Positions 23,796 through 32,246 are shown, numbered from the stretch's first letter. The stretch: DNA of 64,000 nt from Microbacterium thalassium (GCF_014208045.1 NZ_JACHML010000001.1:2108001-2172000), one strand, 5' to 3'. Numbers and translations are program-made. Notes: generated by a model not told the origin, from the sequence alone.

Positions 23796-25463
23796 CTACA
23801 GCGAGACGCGCAGCACTTCCTCGATCGTGGTCAAACCCTGCGCAACTTTCGCCCATCCGTCGTCGCGCAGCGACACCATGCCCTGCTGAATCGCGAGTTG
23901 GCGCATCTCGGTGCCGGTTGCGCGCGTCACGATCAGGTGCTCCATCTCGTCGCTCATCGTCATGACCTCATGGAGGGCGATGCGGCCGCGATAGCCGGTG
24001 CCGGAGCACGACTCGCATCCATTCGCCTTGTACAGCTCCGGCACGTCGTTCGGGTCATGCGGGAACCCGAAGGACGACAGCACCTCGGTGCTCTCGGTGA
24101 ACGGGATGCGACACTTGCCACAGAGCTTCCGCGCGAGGCGCTGAGCGACCACGGCAGACAACGCCGTCGCGACGAGGAAAGGCTCTGTCCCGATTTCGGT
24201 GAGTCGTGTCAGCGCGGACGGCGCGTCGTTCGTGTGCAGGGTCGACAGCACGAGGTGGCCGGTCAGCGCGGCCTCCACGGAGATGACCGCCGTCTCCTTG
24301 TCGCGGATCTCGCCGACCAGCACGACATCAGGGTCGGAACGGAGAATCGATCGCAGCGCCGACGCGAAGGTGAGGCCCGCGCGGTTGTTGACCTGCACCT
24401 GGTTGATGCCGCCGATCCGGTACTCGACCGGGTCCTCCACCGTGATCACATTGATCTTCGGATTCGCAACGGCGCGCAACGCCGTGTAGAGCGTGGTCGA
24501 CTTTCCGGAGCCTGTGGGACCGGTCGCGAGCACCATCCCGTGCGGTCGTGAGATCGCGTCCCGGAACCGCTGCTCATTGATGCTCGAGAAGAGCAGATCG
24601 CGCATCGACATCGTCTGACCGGTGTTGTCGAGGATTCGCATGACGATCTTCTCGCCCCACACGGTGGGGAGCGTCGCGACACGGAGGTCGACCGTGCGTC
24701 CGTCGTGCGACACCGAGAGCCGGCCGTCCTGCGGCCGCCGCTTCTCGGCGATGTCGATCGACGACATGATCTTCAGGCGCGAGATGATGCCGTCCTGGAT
24801 CGCGCGGTCTGCCTTCTGCATCTCGTGCAGCACGCCGTCGATGCGGAACCGCACGGTGAGCTGACGCTCGCCCGGCTCGACGTGGATATCGCTGGCACGG
24901 TCGTTGATCGCCTGCGCGATCAGCAGGTTGACGAATCGGACGACAGGCGCGTCGCTGTCGCCGTCCTGAATCTCCTCGGTGAAGGCGGTGCTCGGCCCGG
25001 ACGACGTCTCCTCGATCGACGCCTGCAGTTCGCTCAGTTCCTCATCGGAACGCAGGAACCGCTCGAACATCTGCCCCAGAGCGTCCTTGGCCACGACCAC
25101 AGGCTCGACGAAGAGATCGGTGACGCTCGCCACGTCGTCGAGCGCGACGATGTCGGTCGGGTCGAGGATGCCGACGATCAGGCGATCGCCGCGACGATCG
25201 ATCGGGATGAGCGCATACTTGCGGCACACGGCGCTGGGCACCAGCGCGATGATGTTCGGGTCGAGTGCCAGGCTCGTGAGGTCGACGTACCGGTGCCCCG
25301 AGTTCAGCGCGATGGCTTCCGCGATCTGCCCGTGCGTGATCAGCTGCTGGCCGGCGAGGTACTCGACCATCTCGTCGGTGTCGCCGTACTGCGCCAGCGC
25401 GGCCGACATGTCCGCAGCGCGAACCGCCCCGGTGAGTACGAGCGTCTGTGCGAGTCCCCTCAC
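23796..25463 (-). CDS. pilB: Type IV pilus extension ATPase PilB
   Basis: A 555-residue GspE/PilB-type assembly ATPase. The N-terminal GspII_E domain (about 1-150) is followed by the core: Walker A GPTGSGKST at 315-323, Asp box VEDPVEY, Walker B VVLVGEIRD and His box TGHLVLSTLHTND. The C-terminal tetracysteine zinc site CGKC / CESCSGTGYRGR is the PilB signature absent from PilT. The start GTG 25463 has GGGGAA upstream; the in-frame ATG at 25577 would cover the divergent yihY promoter. It is transcribed toward pilC, opposite to the rest of the operon, so extension and retraction motors can be controlled separately. Confidence 0.93.
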   Translation of the reverse strand: MRGLAQTLVLTGAVRAADMSAALAQYGDTDEMVEYLAGQQLITHGQIAEAIALNSGHRYVDLTSLALDPNIIALVPSAVCRKYALIPIDRRGDRLIVGILDPTDIVALDDVASVTDLFVEPVVVAKDALGQMFERFLRSDEELSELQASIEETSSGPSTAFTEEIQDGDSDAPVVRFVNLLIAQAINDRASDIHVEPGERQLTVRFRIDGVLHEMQKADRAIQDGIISRLKIMSSIDIAEKRRPQDGRLSVSHDGRTVDLRVATLPTVWGEKIVMRILDNTGQTMSMRDLLFSSINEQRFRDAISRPHGMVLATGPTGSGKSTTLYTALRAVANPKINVITVEDPVEYRIGGINQVQVNNRAGLTFASALRSILRSDPDVVLVGEIRDKETAVISVEAALTGHLVLSTLHTNDAPSALTRLTEIGTEPFLVATALSAVVAQRLARKLCGKCRIPFTESTEVLSSFGFPHDPNDVPELYKANGCESCSGTGYRGRIALHEVMTMSDEMEHLIVTRATGTEMRQLAIQQGMVSLRDDGWAKVAQGLTTIEEVLRVSL

Positions 25464-25492
25464 GGCATTCCCCAATCCCAGCCCCTCGTCAC

Positions 25493-25498
25493 ATCCTA
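25493..25498 (-). promoter_or_regulatory. -10 box of the pilB promoter
   Basis: TAGGAT on the minus strand; about 25 nt of leader would separate the start of transcription from GTG 25463. No good -35 box. Confidence 0.4.
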
Positions 25499-25562
25499 TG
25501 GCCGTCTTGTGAACGCCTCGGACGCGATTGTCCAGCCCCGGATGCCGGATTCCGCGGATCGG

Positions 25563-25568
25563 TATCGT
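25563..25568 (+). promoter_or_regulatory. -10 box of a leaderless promoter for yihY
   Basis: TATCGT, followed by seven bases and ATG 25576. Confidence 0.5.
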
Positions 25569-25575
25569 GGCCCCC

Positions 25576-26619
25576 ATGCGGGGGTTGATCGAGTGGGGAA
25601 AGGGCGTCTACGACGCCGTCATGGGGCTGGTCAAGAAGATCATCGCGTGGGTGCTGACCCTCAAGATCGTGCGCGCGTTCCTGCTCTACACCGAGAAGCG
25701 CGGGCCGATGCTGTCCGACAGCGTCACGTACCGCGCGCTGTTCAGCATCTTCGCCGGCGTCCTGCTCGGCTTCTCGTTCGCGGCGCTGTGGCTCTCGGGC
25801 AATCCCGACGTGATCGAGGCGATCATCGAGGCGCTGGACGCGGTGATCCCCGGACTCGTCGGTCCGGGCGGCATCATCGACCCCGAGAACATCGGTGCGC
25901 CGAGCGGTCTCACCCTCACCGGCATCATCTCCGGGGTTGGACTCATCCTGGCCGCGATCGGAGCGATCACCTCGCTGCGCATGGCCATGCGCATGATCGC
26001 CTCGACGGCGTACGACGACATCGCCTACGTCTGGAAGCTGCTGCGAAACCTGCTGCTTGCGATCGGCACGGCGCTGGCGCTCGTCGCATCCGCCGTCGTC
26101 ACGTACATGGGAACGTACAGCGTCGAGTTCGTGCTCGACTGGCTCGGACGCCCCGACGGGGGAGTGCTGGACCGAGTCCTCACCACCGGCGTCACGGTCG
26201 GCGTCGTCTACGCACTCGACGTGGGCGCCATCATCGCGCTCTTCCTCGTGCTGTCGGGAGTCAAGCCGCCGGCACGTGCGCTGTGGGCCGGTGCCCTGCT
26301 GGGCGGGTTGGGTCTGACGGTGCTGCAGCAGCTTTCGAGCCTGTTCGTCGGCGGGGCCACCTCGAACCCGTTGCTGGCATCGTTCGCGTCGCTCATCGCC
26401 CTGTTGCTGTGGGTGAACCTGTCGGCGCAGGTCATCCTCATCGCGTCGGCGTACATCGTCGTGGGCGCCCGCGAGGCCGAGGACCGCGTACGCCACAAGT
26501 ACGGTGCGGCGACCTTCGCGCAGCGCAAGGTCAAGCAGGCCGAGCTGAACGTCGAGGCAGCGGTCGACGCGCTGCGCATCGCGCGCGAGGCCGAAGAGAA
26601 GGAGCGTGCGGGCTCGTGA
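25576..26619 (+). CDS. YihY/virulence factor BrkB-family membrane protein
   Basis: A 347-residue membrane protein with six to seven spans and the family landmarks: LSDSVTYRALFSIFAGVL near residue 48 and the late LLLWVNLSAQVILIASAYIV. A charged, probably helical C-terminal tail of about 50 residues (REAEDRVRHKYG and on) lies in the cytoplasm. The family was once called RNase BN by error; its real function is unknown. ATG 25576 fits a leaderless start. The stop overlaps the next gene. Confidence 0.85.
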   Translation: MRGLIEWGKGVYDAVMGLVKKIIAWVLTLKIVRAFLLYTEKRGPMLSDSVTYRALFSIFAGVLLGFSFAALWLSGNPDVIEAIIEALDAVIPGLVGPGGIIDPENIGAPSGLTLTGIISGVGLILAAIGAITSLRMAMRMIASTAYDDIAYVWKLLRNLLLAIGTALALVASAVVTYMGTYSVEFVLDWLGRPDGGVLDRVLTTGVTVGVVYALDVGAIIALFLVLSGVKPPARALWAGALLGGLGLTVLQQLSSLFVGGATSNPLLASFASLIALLLWVNLSAQVILIASAYIVVGAREAEDRVRHKYGAATFAQRKVKQAELNVEAAVDALRIAREAEEKERAGS

Positions 26620-27308
26620 TCGAGGTGCCCGCGTACGCCGCCGAGCAGGTCCGCGCCGCCGAGGAGCCGCTTCTCGACGCGGGCGAGCCGCTCATGGCGC
26701 GCGCCGCGGCCGCCCTGGCCGGCGTCGCGAGCGGGATGACGGATGCCGCCCGGGCCCGCATCCTGATCCTCGCCGGCTCCGGCAACAACGGCGGCGACGC
26801 CCTGTTCGCCGCGGCGCACCTGGCCGAGACGCGTTCGGTCGACCTGCTCATCGTCGGCACCCGCGTGCACGAAGAGGGACTCGCGGCCGCGGTCGCGGCC
26901 GGTGCCCGCCGCGTTGAGCTCCCCGACGTGCGGGACGCCGCCGCGGGCTACGACCTGGTCCTCGACGGCATCCTCGGGATCGGCTCGACGAAGGACCCGG
27001 CGCTGCGGGGCACGGCCCGCGAGGCCGTCGAAGCGCTGCTCCCCGCCGTCCGCGCCGGGCGAACCCACGTCGTCGCCGTCGACCTGCCCAGCGGCCTGCA
27101 TCCGAACACGGGGGAGTGCGACGACGCCGTGCTGCCGGCATCCGTCACCGTCACGTTCGGGGGAGTGAAGACGGGCCTCGTCCGCGGACGCGGCCCCGAG
27201 ATGACCGGCGACATCGTGCTGGTCGACATCGGACTGCGAGAACAGCTGGACGCTGTCGAGCCCGCCGGAACCGCGCAGGTGTCGCGGATCGTGGACGCGG
27301 CGGGCTGA
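26616..27308 (+). CDS. nnrE: NAD(P)H-hydrate epimerase (YjeF N-terminal domain)
   Basis: A 230-residue stand-alone YjeF_N protein that interconverts the R and S forms of damaged hydrated NAD(P)H. The nucleotide loop AGSGNNGGDALFAAAHL is near residue 48, and DLVLDGILGIGS, VAVDLPSGLHPNTGE and TVTFGGVKTGL follow in family order. The C-terminal dehydratase domain found in E. coli YjeF is missing, so the dehydratase must be encoded elsewhere. The GTG start overlaps the yihY stop. Confidence 0.85.
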   Translation: MIEVPAYAAEQVRAAEEPLLDAGEPLMARAAAALAGVASGMTDAARARILILAGSGNNGGDALFAAAHLAETRSVDLLIVGTRVHEEGLAAAVAAGARRVELPDVRDAAAGYDLVLDGILGIGSTKDPALRGTAREAVEALLPAVRAGRTHVVAVDLPSGLHPNTGECDDAVLPASVTVTFGGVKTGLVRGRGPEMTGDIVLVDIGLREQLDAVEPAGTAQVSRIVDAAG

Positions 27309-27353
27309 GCAGCCGGACGCCGGCGTGGCAGGAGGGGAGCGCCGGCCGAGGGG

Positions 27354-28088
27354 TCAGTACCGCGCGTACCGCTCGACGAACGCGCGCAGGATCTGCGACG
27401 GATGCGAGACCGCGATGCGCCGCACGGCCGACAGCGTCAGCTCGAGCTCGTGCGAGGCGAAGTATCCGTAGTCGGCGTAGGCGTGGATGCGGGTGGTGAT
27501 GCCCTCGACGTCGAGCTCGGGGTGGAACTGCGTCGCGTACACGTTGCTGCCGACGCGGAACATCTGCACGGGGCACGTCGGCGACGACGCCAGCAGCGTC
27601 GCCTGCGGCGGCAGCAGCGAGATGGCCTCTTTGTGACCGACGAACGCGCCGAAGGTCGGCGGCATGCCGGCCAGCAGCGGATCGGCGGCGCCGGCATCCG
27701 TCATCGACACCTCGACGACGCTGACCGCCTCGGCGTAGGTGCCGTCGATCGTGGCTCCCAGATACGAGCCGACCGTGCCGACGCCGTAGCAGGCGCCGAG
27801 GAACGGGAAGTCGCGGGCCACGACCCGCTCGAGCAGAGCCTGGAACTCCGCCTCGACCCGGCGCTGGACGGGCGACTTCCTGTCCCACGGGTCCGAGGCG
27901 TTGAACGGGCCGCCGCCGACGATGAACCCCGAGAGTTCGTCGAGGTCGAAGTGAGGCATCGGCTCGGACTCGAGCCGCACGCGGATGAGGTCGCGCTCGG
28001 TCAGACCGCCGTAGCGCAGGAAGAGCTCGTACTCCTCGTCGGCGGGGACATCTTCGGCGCGCGTCGCGAGCAGGACGAACGGTTTCAT
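27354..28088 (-). CDS. Class I glutamine amidotransferase-like protein
   Basis: A 244-residue GATase1 protein of the GuaA/YfeJ type without a synthetase domain. The nucleophile elbow is FLGACYGVG near residue 97, with the catalytic His and Glu in TQFHPELD. A stretch LSGFIVGGGPFNASDP provides the oxyanion loop. Acceptor reaction unknown; such free-standing proteins act on small molecules or as gamma-glutamyl hydrolases. ATG 28088 lies 9 nt after a TACGCT hexamer. Confidence 0.82.
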   Translation of the reverse strand: MKPFVLLATRAEDVPADEEYELFLRYGGLTERDLIRVRLESEPMPHFDLDELSGFIVGGGPFNASDPWDRKSPVQRRVEAEFQALLERVVARDFPFLGACYGVGTVGSYLGATIDGTYAEAVSVVEVSMTDAGAADPLLAGMPPTFGAFVGHKEAISLLPPQATLLASSPTCPVQMFRVGSNVYATQFHPELDVEGITTRIHAYADYGYFASHELELTLSAVRRIAVSHPSQILRAFVERYARY

Positions 28089-28168
28089 GGCCACACCAGC
28101 GTACGGCCTGAACGGGTTGGGGCTGGACCGCGGCCGATGCGGCTCGGGGCCGACGGGGCGCCGCACGT

Positions 28169-28258
28169 GCGCTGAGGCCCGGCGATTGCGCCGAGACCTG
28201 GCGATTGCGCTGAGACCGCGCTCATCTGCGAGGGGTCTCGTCGCGAAACGCGGGTCTC
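28169..28258. repeat. Tandem 19-nt repeats with GAGACC/GGTCTC inverted copies
   Basis: Three adjacent 19-nt units (28169, 28188 and 28207) share GCGC-y-GAGrCC and, in the first two, GGCGATT. Two GAGACC copies (28193 and 28212) face two GGTCTC copies (28234 and 28253). The region between 28089 and 28375 holds no gene. It looks like a small REP-type element that can fold into a hairpin. Confidence 0.5.
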
Positions 28259-28363
28259 ACGTGCGGCGCTCGCCAGCGCGTTCATACCGCCTCCAGGGGA
28301 CCTTCGTCCCGCGGGCAAGCCGGCGACACGAGTGTTTCGGAACCGGGCGAATCGTCGCGGGAC

Positions 28364-28369
28364 TATGCT
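28364..28369 (+). promoter_or_regulatory. -10 box of a leaderless promoter for the 71-residue gene
   Basis: TATGCT, followed by six bases and ATG 28376. Confidence 0.5.
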
Positions 28370-28375
28370 CGGCAC

Positions 28376-28591
28376 ATGGCAATCGCTCGACTGCACGGAG
28401 GCCCGCTCGACGGGCAGGTGCTGCCCCTGGAGTCCCCGAAGCTCGACGAGATGATCGTCCCCTACGGTGAGGGACAGATCGTCTACGAGCGACGCGGAAA
28501 GCTCGAGCACACCGGTACCGACGACGGCCCCACCGAGGCGGAGTTCTGGTTCGTCGAAGCCACCGAGGACATCGGCCCGAGTGACGACTGA
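28376..28591 (+). CDS. Small conserved-looking protein of unknown function
   Basis: A 71-residue acidic protein (LHGGPLDGQVLPLESP at the start, FWFVEATEDIGPSDD at the end) with no membrane span or signal. The start follows a TATGCT box by six bases. Its last 11 bp overlap the CYTH gene, so the two are translated together. I do not recognise a family; the compact beta-rich pattern suggests a small folded domain. Confidence 0.65.
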   Translation: MAIARLHGGPLDGQVLPLESPKLDEMIVPYGEGQIVYERRGKLEHTGTDDGPTEAEFWFVEATEDIGPSDD

Positions 28592-29225
28592 GCAGGCGCC
28601 CGGGGCGCACGACGGCCCGTCGCACTCGGTCGAGATCGAGCTCAAGTTCGACGTCGACGAGGACACTGCGATGCCCGACTGGAGCGCCCTCCCGGGTGTG
28701 GCCTCGGTCGGGGAGGCCGAGGTGCGCGAACTCGACGCGCAGTACTTCGACACGACCGAGTACGCGCTCGCCCACGCGGGCTTCGCGCTGCGCCGACGCA
28801 GCGGCGGGCCCGACGCCGGCTGGCACATCAAAGGTCCGCGCCAAGGCCTCGGCCGATCCGAGACGCACTGGCCGCTCACCGACGACGACACGGTTCCCGG
28901 GGCCCTGCGCGACGCGATTGCGCGGGTGACCGACCAGGAGCTGCATCCGCTCGCCCGCATCCGCAACACCCGGACGGCCTACGCGCTGCGCAACGCCGCA
29001 GGCGAGCTGGTCGCCGAGTACGACGACGATCGTGTGCGCACGCGCGACGAGCGTTCGGGCATCGAACGCGCGTGGCGCGAGTGGGAGATCGAACTGGGCC
29101 CCGCGGCGCCGACCGGCGAGGCCGAGCGGCGCGACCTGCTCCTGGCGATCGCGCAGGCGGCGCACGCAGCGGGTGCGCGAAATGCGGCATCCGCCTCGAA
29201 GCTCGGGCGGGCGCTGGGCGCCTGA
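28581..29225 (+). CDS. CYTH domain protein (triphosphate tunnel metalloenzyme)
   Basis: A 214-residue CYTH protein. The ExExK signature is seen as VEIELKF near residue 17, followed by basic and acidic strand residues of the tunnel (QYFDTTEYALAHAGFALRRR, GWHIKGPR, RIRNTRTAYAL, EYDDDRV, WREWEIEL). These enzymes hydrolyse inorganic triphosphate, thiamine triphosphate or similar molecules with Mg. No CHAD domain is attached. Start GTG 28581 lies inside the previous gene. Substrate not predictable. Confidence 0.85.
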   Translation: MTTEQAPGAHDGPSHSVEIELKFDVDEDTAMPDWSALPGVASVGEAEVRELDAQYFDTTEYALAHAGFALRRRSGGPDAGWHIKGPRQGLGRSETHWPLTDDDTVPGALRDAIARVTDQELHPLARIRNTRTAYALRNAAGELVAEYDDDRVRTRDERSGIERAWREWEIELGPAAPTGEAERRDLLLAIAQAAHAAGARNAASASKLGRALGA

Positions 29226-29243
29226 TCCCTCACACGAACGACC

Positions 29244-29275
29244 GAGCCCCCCGGAACCGACGTCCCGGGGGGCTC
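29244..29275. terminator. Bidirectional terminator between CYTH gene and lpd
   Basis: A perfect 11-bp GC-rich stem (29244-29254 with 29265-29275) with a 10-nt loop between convergent genes; no long T run. Confidence 0.7.
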
Positions 29276-29294
29276 TGCTCTCGAACGCGTCGCG

Positions 29295-30695
29295 TCAGAG
29301 GTTGATCATGTGGCCGACGAGGCCGTGGAAGGCCTCCTGAACGGCCTCCGACAGCGTCGGGTGCGTGTGGACGTTGCGCGCCGCCTCGAGGGCGGTGAGG
29401 TCCCACTTCTGCGCGAGCGTGAGCTCGGGCAGCAGCTCCGACACGTCCGGGCCGACCATGTGGCCGCCGAGGAGCTCCAGGTGCTCGCCGTCGGCGACGA
29501 GCTTGACGAAGCCCACGGCCTCGCCGAGGCCGTTCGCCTTGCCGTTGGCCGAGAAGGGGAACTTCGCGACCTTGACGTCGTAGCCCGCCTCGCGCGCCTG
29601 CGCCTCGGTGAGGCCGAACGACGCGACCTGCGGCGAGCAGAACGTGGCGCGCGGCATCATGCGGTAGTCGCCCAGCGCCATGGTCTCGGCACCGGCGATG
29701 GTCTCGGAGGCGACGACGCCCTGAGCCTCGGCCACGTGGGCGAGCTGCAGCTTGGCGGTGACGTCGCCGATCGCGTAGATGTGCGGGACCGACGTGTGCA
29801 TGAAGTCGTCGATCTCGATCGCGCCGCGCTCGGTGAGCTTGACGCCGGTGTTCTCGAGGCCGAAGGCCTCGACGTTCGGGGCGAAGCCGATCGACATCAG
29901 CACCTTGTCGGCCTCGATCGAGCCCTGCGCGCCGGACTTGTTGTCGCTGTAGGTGACGGTGACCTTGTCGCCGGCGTCGACGACGGTCTCGACCTTGGTG
30001 CCGGTGAGGATGTCGACGCCGTACTTCTTGTAGTGGCGCGCGATCTCCTTCGACACGTCCTCGTCCTCGTTGGGGAGGGCGCGGTCGAGGAACTCGATGA
30101 TCGTGACCTTGACGCCGTAGTTCGTCATCACGAAGGCGAACTCCATGCCGATGGCGCCGGCGCCGACGATGACGATCGATTTCGGCAGCTCGCGCTCCAT
30201 GATCTGCTCTTCGTACGTCACGACGTTCTCGCTGAGCGTCACGCCCGGCAGCAGGCGCACCTTCGAGCCGGTCGCGATGATGCAGTTGTCGAAGGTCACG
30301 CGCTCGCTCGAGCCGTCGGCCTTCGCGACGTCGATCGTATTCGCGTCCACGAAGGCGCCGCGGCCCTCGTACTCGGTGACCTTGTTCTTCTTCATCAGGT
30401 AGTGGATGCCGCCCACGTGGGTGTTCGACACCTTGCGGCTGCGGTCCCACGCGGCACCGAAGTCGAACGACACGTCGCCCGTGATGCCGAACAGATCGGC
30501 CTTGTGGTTGAACGTGTGCGCGAGGTCGGCGTTCTTCAGCAGAGCCTTCGAGGGGATGCAGCCGACGTTGAGGCAGACACCGCCCCAGTACTTCTCTTCG
30601 ATGATCGCGACCGAGAGGCCGAGCTGTGCGGCGCGCACGGCCGCGACGTACCCGCCGGGCCCGGCGCCGAGGATGGCGACGTCGTAGTGAGGCAT
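29295..30695 (-). CDS. lpd: Dihydrolipoyl dehydrogenase (E3)
   Basis: A 466-residue FAD/NAD disulfide oxidoreductase that re-oxidises dihydrolipoamide in the pyruvate and 2-oxoglutarate dehydrogenase complexes. [17 protein letters not shown] binds FAD at the N-terminus, the redox-active pair is in [13 protein letters not shown] (residues 38-50), [13 protein letters not shown] is the NAD motif, and the catalytic His-Glu pair is in HTHPTLSE near the C-terminus. The ATG is seven bases after a TAGGCT box. GarA, a regulator of 2-oxoglutarate dehydrogenase, is encoded 2 kb away. Confidence 0.95.
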   Translation of the reverse strand: MPHYDVAILGAGPGGYVAAVRAAQLGLSVAIIEEKYWGGVCLNVGCIPSKALLKNADLAHTFNHKADLFGITGDVSFDFGAAWDRSRKVSNTHVGGIHYLMKKNKVTEYEGRGAFVDANTIDVAKADGSSERVTFDNCIIATGSKVRLLPGVTLSENVVTYEEQIMERELPKSIVIVGAGAIGMEFAFVMTNYGVKVTIIEFLDRALPNEDEDVSKEIARHYKKYGVDILTGTKVETVVDAGDKVTVTYSDNKSGAQGSIEADKVLMSIGFAPNVEAFGLENTGVKLTERGAIEIDDFMHTSVPHIYAIGDVTAKLQLAHVAEAQGVVASETIAGAETMALGDYRMMPRATFCSPQVASFGLTEAQAREAGYDVKVAKFPFSANGKANGLGEAVGFVKLVADGEHLELLGGHMVGPDVSELLPELTLAQKWDLTALEAARNVHTHPTLSEAVQEAFHGLVGHMINL

Positions 30696-30702
30696 GGTCC
30701 CC

Positions 30703-30708
30703 AGCCTA
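30703..30708 (-). promoter_or_regulatory. -10 box of a leaderless promoter for lpd
   Basis: TAGGCT on the minus strand, seven bases before ATG 30695; it overlaps the 3' end of copC. Confidence 0.5.
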
Positions 30709-31365
30709 TCGCCCGGCCGGACCCTCCGATGCGCCGTCCGAGCCCTCTTCGGCGGCGGCCGCGCGACGCGGGCGCGACGCGATCAGGTACACCACGCCGG
30801 CGGCGAGGCCCGCCGCGATCACGATGCCGATGATCCACGGCCACGGGCTCGAGCCGGACGCCTCCACGGGCACCGGCGTCTCGGACGCGGTGGGGGAGGC
30901 GGATGCCGTCGGCTCGGGGGTCGGCGTGATCGTGACGGTCACCGTCGGCACCGGCGTCGGCTGCGCCTCCTCGACCGTGAACGCGAACTCGCCCGAGATC
31001 GGGTGCCCGTCGCTCGAGACGACCTTCCACAGCACCGTCACCTGTCCCGACGGGGTGCCGGTCAGCGGCTGGGTGAGGATGTTGTCGCGCACCGTCAGCG
31101 TGCCGTCGGTGAGATCGGCGCCGTCGGCGTCGGTCACCTCCACGACGTTGGCGCCCTCGTCGTCGGCGATTTCGGCGCTGAAGGTGAGGGTGAGCTCGGC
31201 GGGCAGTTCCGCGACCGTGCTGTCCGCGACCGGATCCGACGCGACGAGGTCGTCGTGCGCGAGGGCCGGCGGTGCGGTGGCGATGGCGCCGACGAGCGCG
31301 AGGGCCGCCGCGATGCCGGCGAGGATCAGGGTCTGCAGTCGGGAGGACATTCGGTCGGTCAGCAC
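30706..31365 (-). CDS. copC: CopC-domain copper-binding protein, membrane-anchored
   Basis: A 219-residue exported protein. A signal peptide (about 1-37, ending PALAHD) exposes the His that begins the mature CopC domain ([24 protein letters not shown] and on). The second His of the Cu site is in [13 protein letters not shown]. After the domain comes a Pro/Thr linker ([16 protein letters not shown]) and one C-terminal membrane span (about 172-192) with a basic tail. It should bind copper at the cell surface. GTG 31365 follows a TAGCCT box by seven bases; ATG 31350 is an alternative. It diverges from the copper storage gene. Confidence 0.88.
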   Translation of the reverse strand: MLTDRMSSRLQTLILAGIAAALALVGAIATAPPALAHDDLVASDPVADSTVAELPAELTLTFSAEIADDEGANVVEVTDADGADLTDGTLTVRDNILTQPLTGTPSGQVTVLWKVVSSDGHPISGEFAFTVEEAQPTPVPTVTVTITPTPEPTASASPTASETPVPVEASGSSPWPWIIGIVIAAGLAAGVVYLIASRPRRAAAAEEGSDGASEGPAGR

Positions 31366-31372
31366 GTGACCG

Positions 31373-31378
31373 AGGCTA
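31373..31378 (-). promoter_or_regulatory. -10 box of a leaderless promoter for copC
   Basis: TAGCCT on the minus strand, seven bases before GTG 31365. Confidence 0.5.
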
Positions 31379-31397
31379 CCGGGGTCTACCGCGCGAC

Positions 31398-31419
31398 GGA
31401 CAGCAGGCCTACCCTGTCC
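31398..31419. promoter_or_regulatory. Inverted repeat over the -10 box of the copper storage gene
   Basis: GGACAG (31398-31403) and CTGTCC (31414-31419) are perfect arms 10 bp apart. The TACCCT -10 box (31410-31415) lies within, so a repressor bound here would block transcription. Confidence 0.35.
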
Positions 31420-31467
31420 CCAGGCGGGCTGACCTGCCCGCTGATCACGAGGAAGTGAGGCGGGGCG

Positions 31468-31869
31468 ATGGACGCCATGATGATGGGCGCCATGTCGAAG
31501 GACATGATGTCGATGCCCGGCATGGACACGATGGACATGACCGTGATGCAGGCCTGTATGGACGCCTGCTCGGCGTGCGAGCAGGCGTGCGTGGTGTGCT
31601 CGGCGCACATGGACGACTGCGCGGAGGCGTGCATGAACTGCGCCGACATGTGCAACACCATGATGCGATCGATGATGCGGATGCAGGGCATGACCCCGGC
31701 ATCCATGATGGCGATGCTCGACGCGTGCATGGCCATGTGCCAGACCTGCATGGACGAGTGCAACTCGTGCGGCGCCGACGACGCCGTGTGCAGCATGTGC
31801 GCTCAGGCGTGCAAGGCCTGCATGGACAGCTGCATGGCCGTCAAGGACATGATGATGGCGGCGGCCTGA
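31468..31869 (+). CDS. csp: Cys/Met-rich four-helix copper storage protein (Csp-like, DUF326)
   Basis: A 133-residue protein with 19 Cys and about 34 Met by my count. A Met-rich head (residues 1-27, many M-x-M and MM pairs) is followed by helices in which Cys recurs every 3-4 residues (QACMDACSACEQACVVC, DDCAEACMNCADMC, DACMAMCQTCMDECNSC, VCSMCAQACKACMDSC). This lines the core of a four-helix bundle, as in Csp3-type copper storage proteins that hold many Cu(I). No signal peptide is seen, so it probably stores copper in the cytoplasm. The Met head is an unusual addition. GAGG lies 7 nt before the ATG. Confidence 0.88.
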   Translation: MDAMMMGAMSKDMMSMPGMDTMDMTVMQACMDACSACEQACVVCSAHMDDCAEACMNCADMCNTMMRSMMRMQGMTPASMMAMLDACMAMCQTCMDECNSCGADDAVCSMCAQACKACMDSCMAVKDMMMAAA

Positions 31870-31892
31870 GCCGCACCCCACCGATTCGAGCG

Positions 31893-32246
31893 TCAGTTCA
31901 GCGGCGCGACGTTGTAGCGCGCCGTGCCGACGGCCAGCACGTCGTAGCGGCCGTGCAGCGCGACCGGCGTGCCGGCGGCGAGGGCGGATGCCGCACCCGC
32001 TCCGCTCCACACCGTCCGGGTGCGGTCCTCGACGAGAGCGGCCACCACGATCTCGCCGGTGGCGGCATCCGCCGACACGACGATCCCGTCGATCCACTCG
32101 GCCGGCGTCGCAGACGACAGTCGCGCCTGGATCAGGTGCAGCGCGTGGCCGGGTGCGTAGGAGGAGCAGCGGCCGCCGTCCACGCACATGCACGCCGAAC
32201 GCTCCCGCGCCGGAACGGGCGGAATGTGGTGGCGTGGACTCGACAC
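31893..32246 (-). CDS. Small hypothetical protein with Cys cluster
   Basis: A 117-residue protein with a basic, His/Pro-rich start and three Cys (ACMCVDGGRCSS at about 18-29), then a beta-rich region (EWIDGIVVSADAATGEIVVAALVEDRTRTVW, VALHGRYDVLAV). No membrane span. The Cys and His residues next to the copper storage gene could bind metal, which is only inference. The GTG start has CAGGAG 6 nt upstream. It converges on csp with 23 bp between stops. Confidence 0.6.
   Translation of the reverse strand: MSSPRHHIPPVPARERSACMCVDGGRCSSYAPGHALHLIQARLSSATPAEWIDGIVVSADAATGEIVVAALVEDRTRTVWSGAGAASALAAGTPVALHGRYDVLAVGTARYNVAPLN

Noticed and set aside
28169..28258. CRISPR array
   Set aside because: Units are 19 nt, directly adjacent and without spacers; no cas genes nearby.
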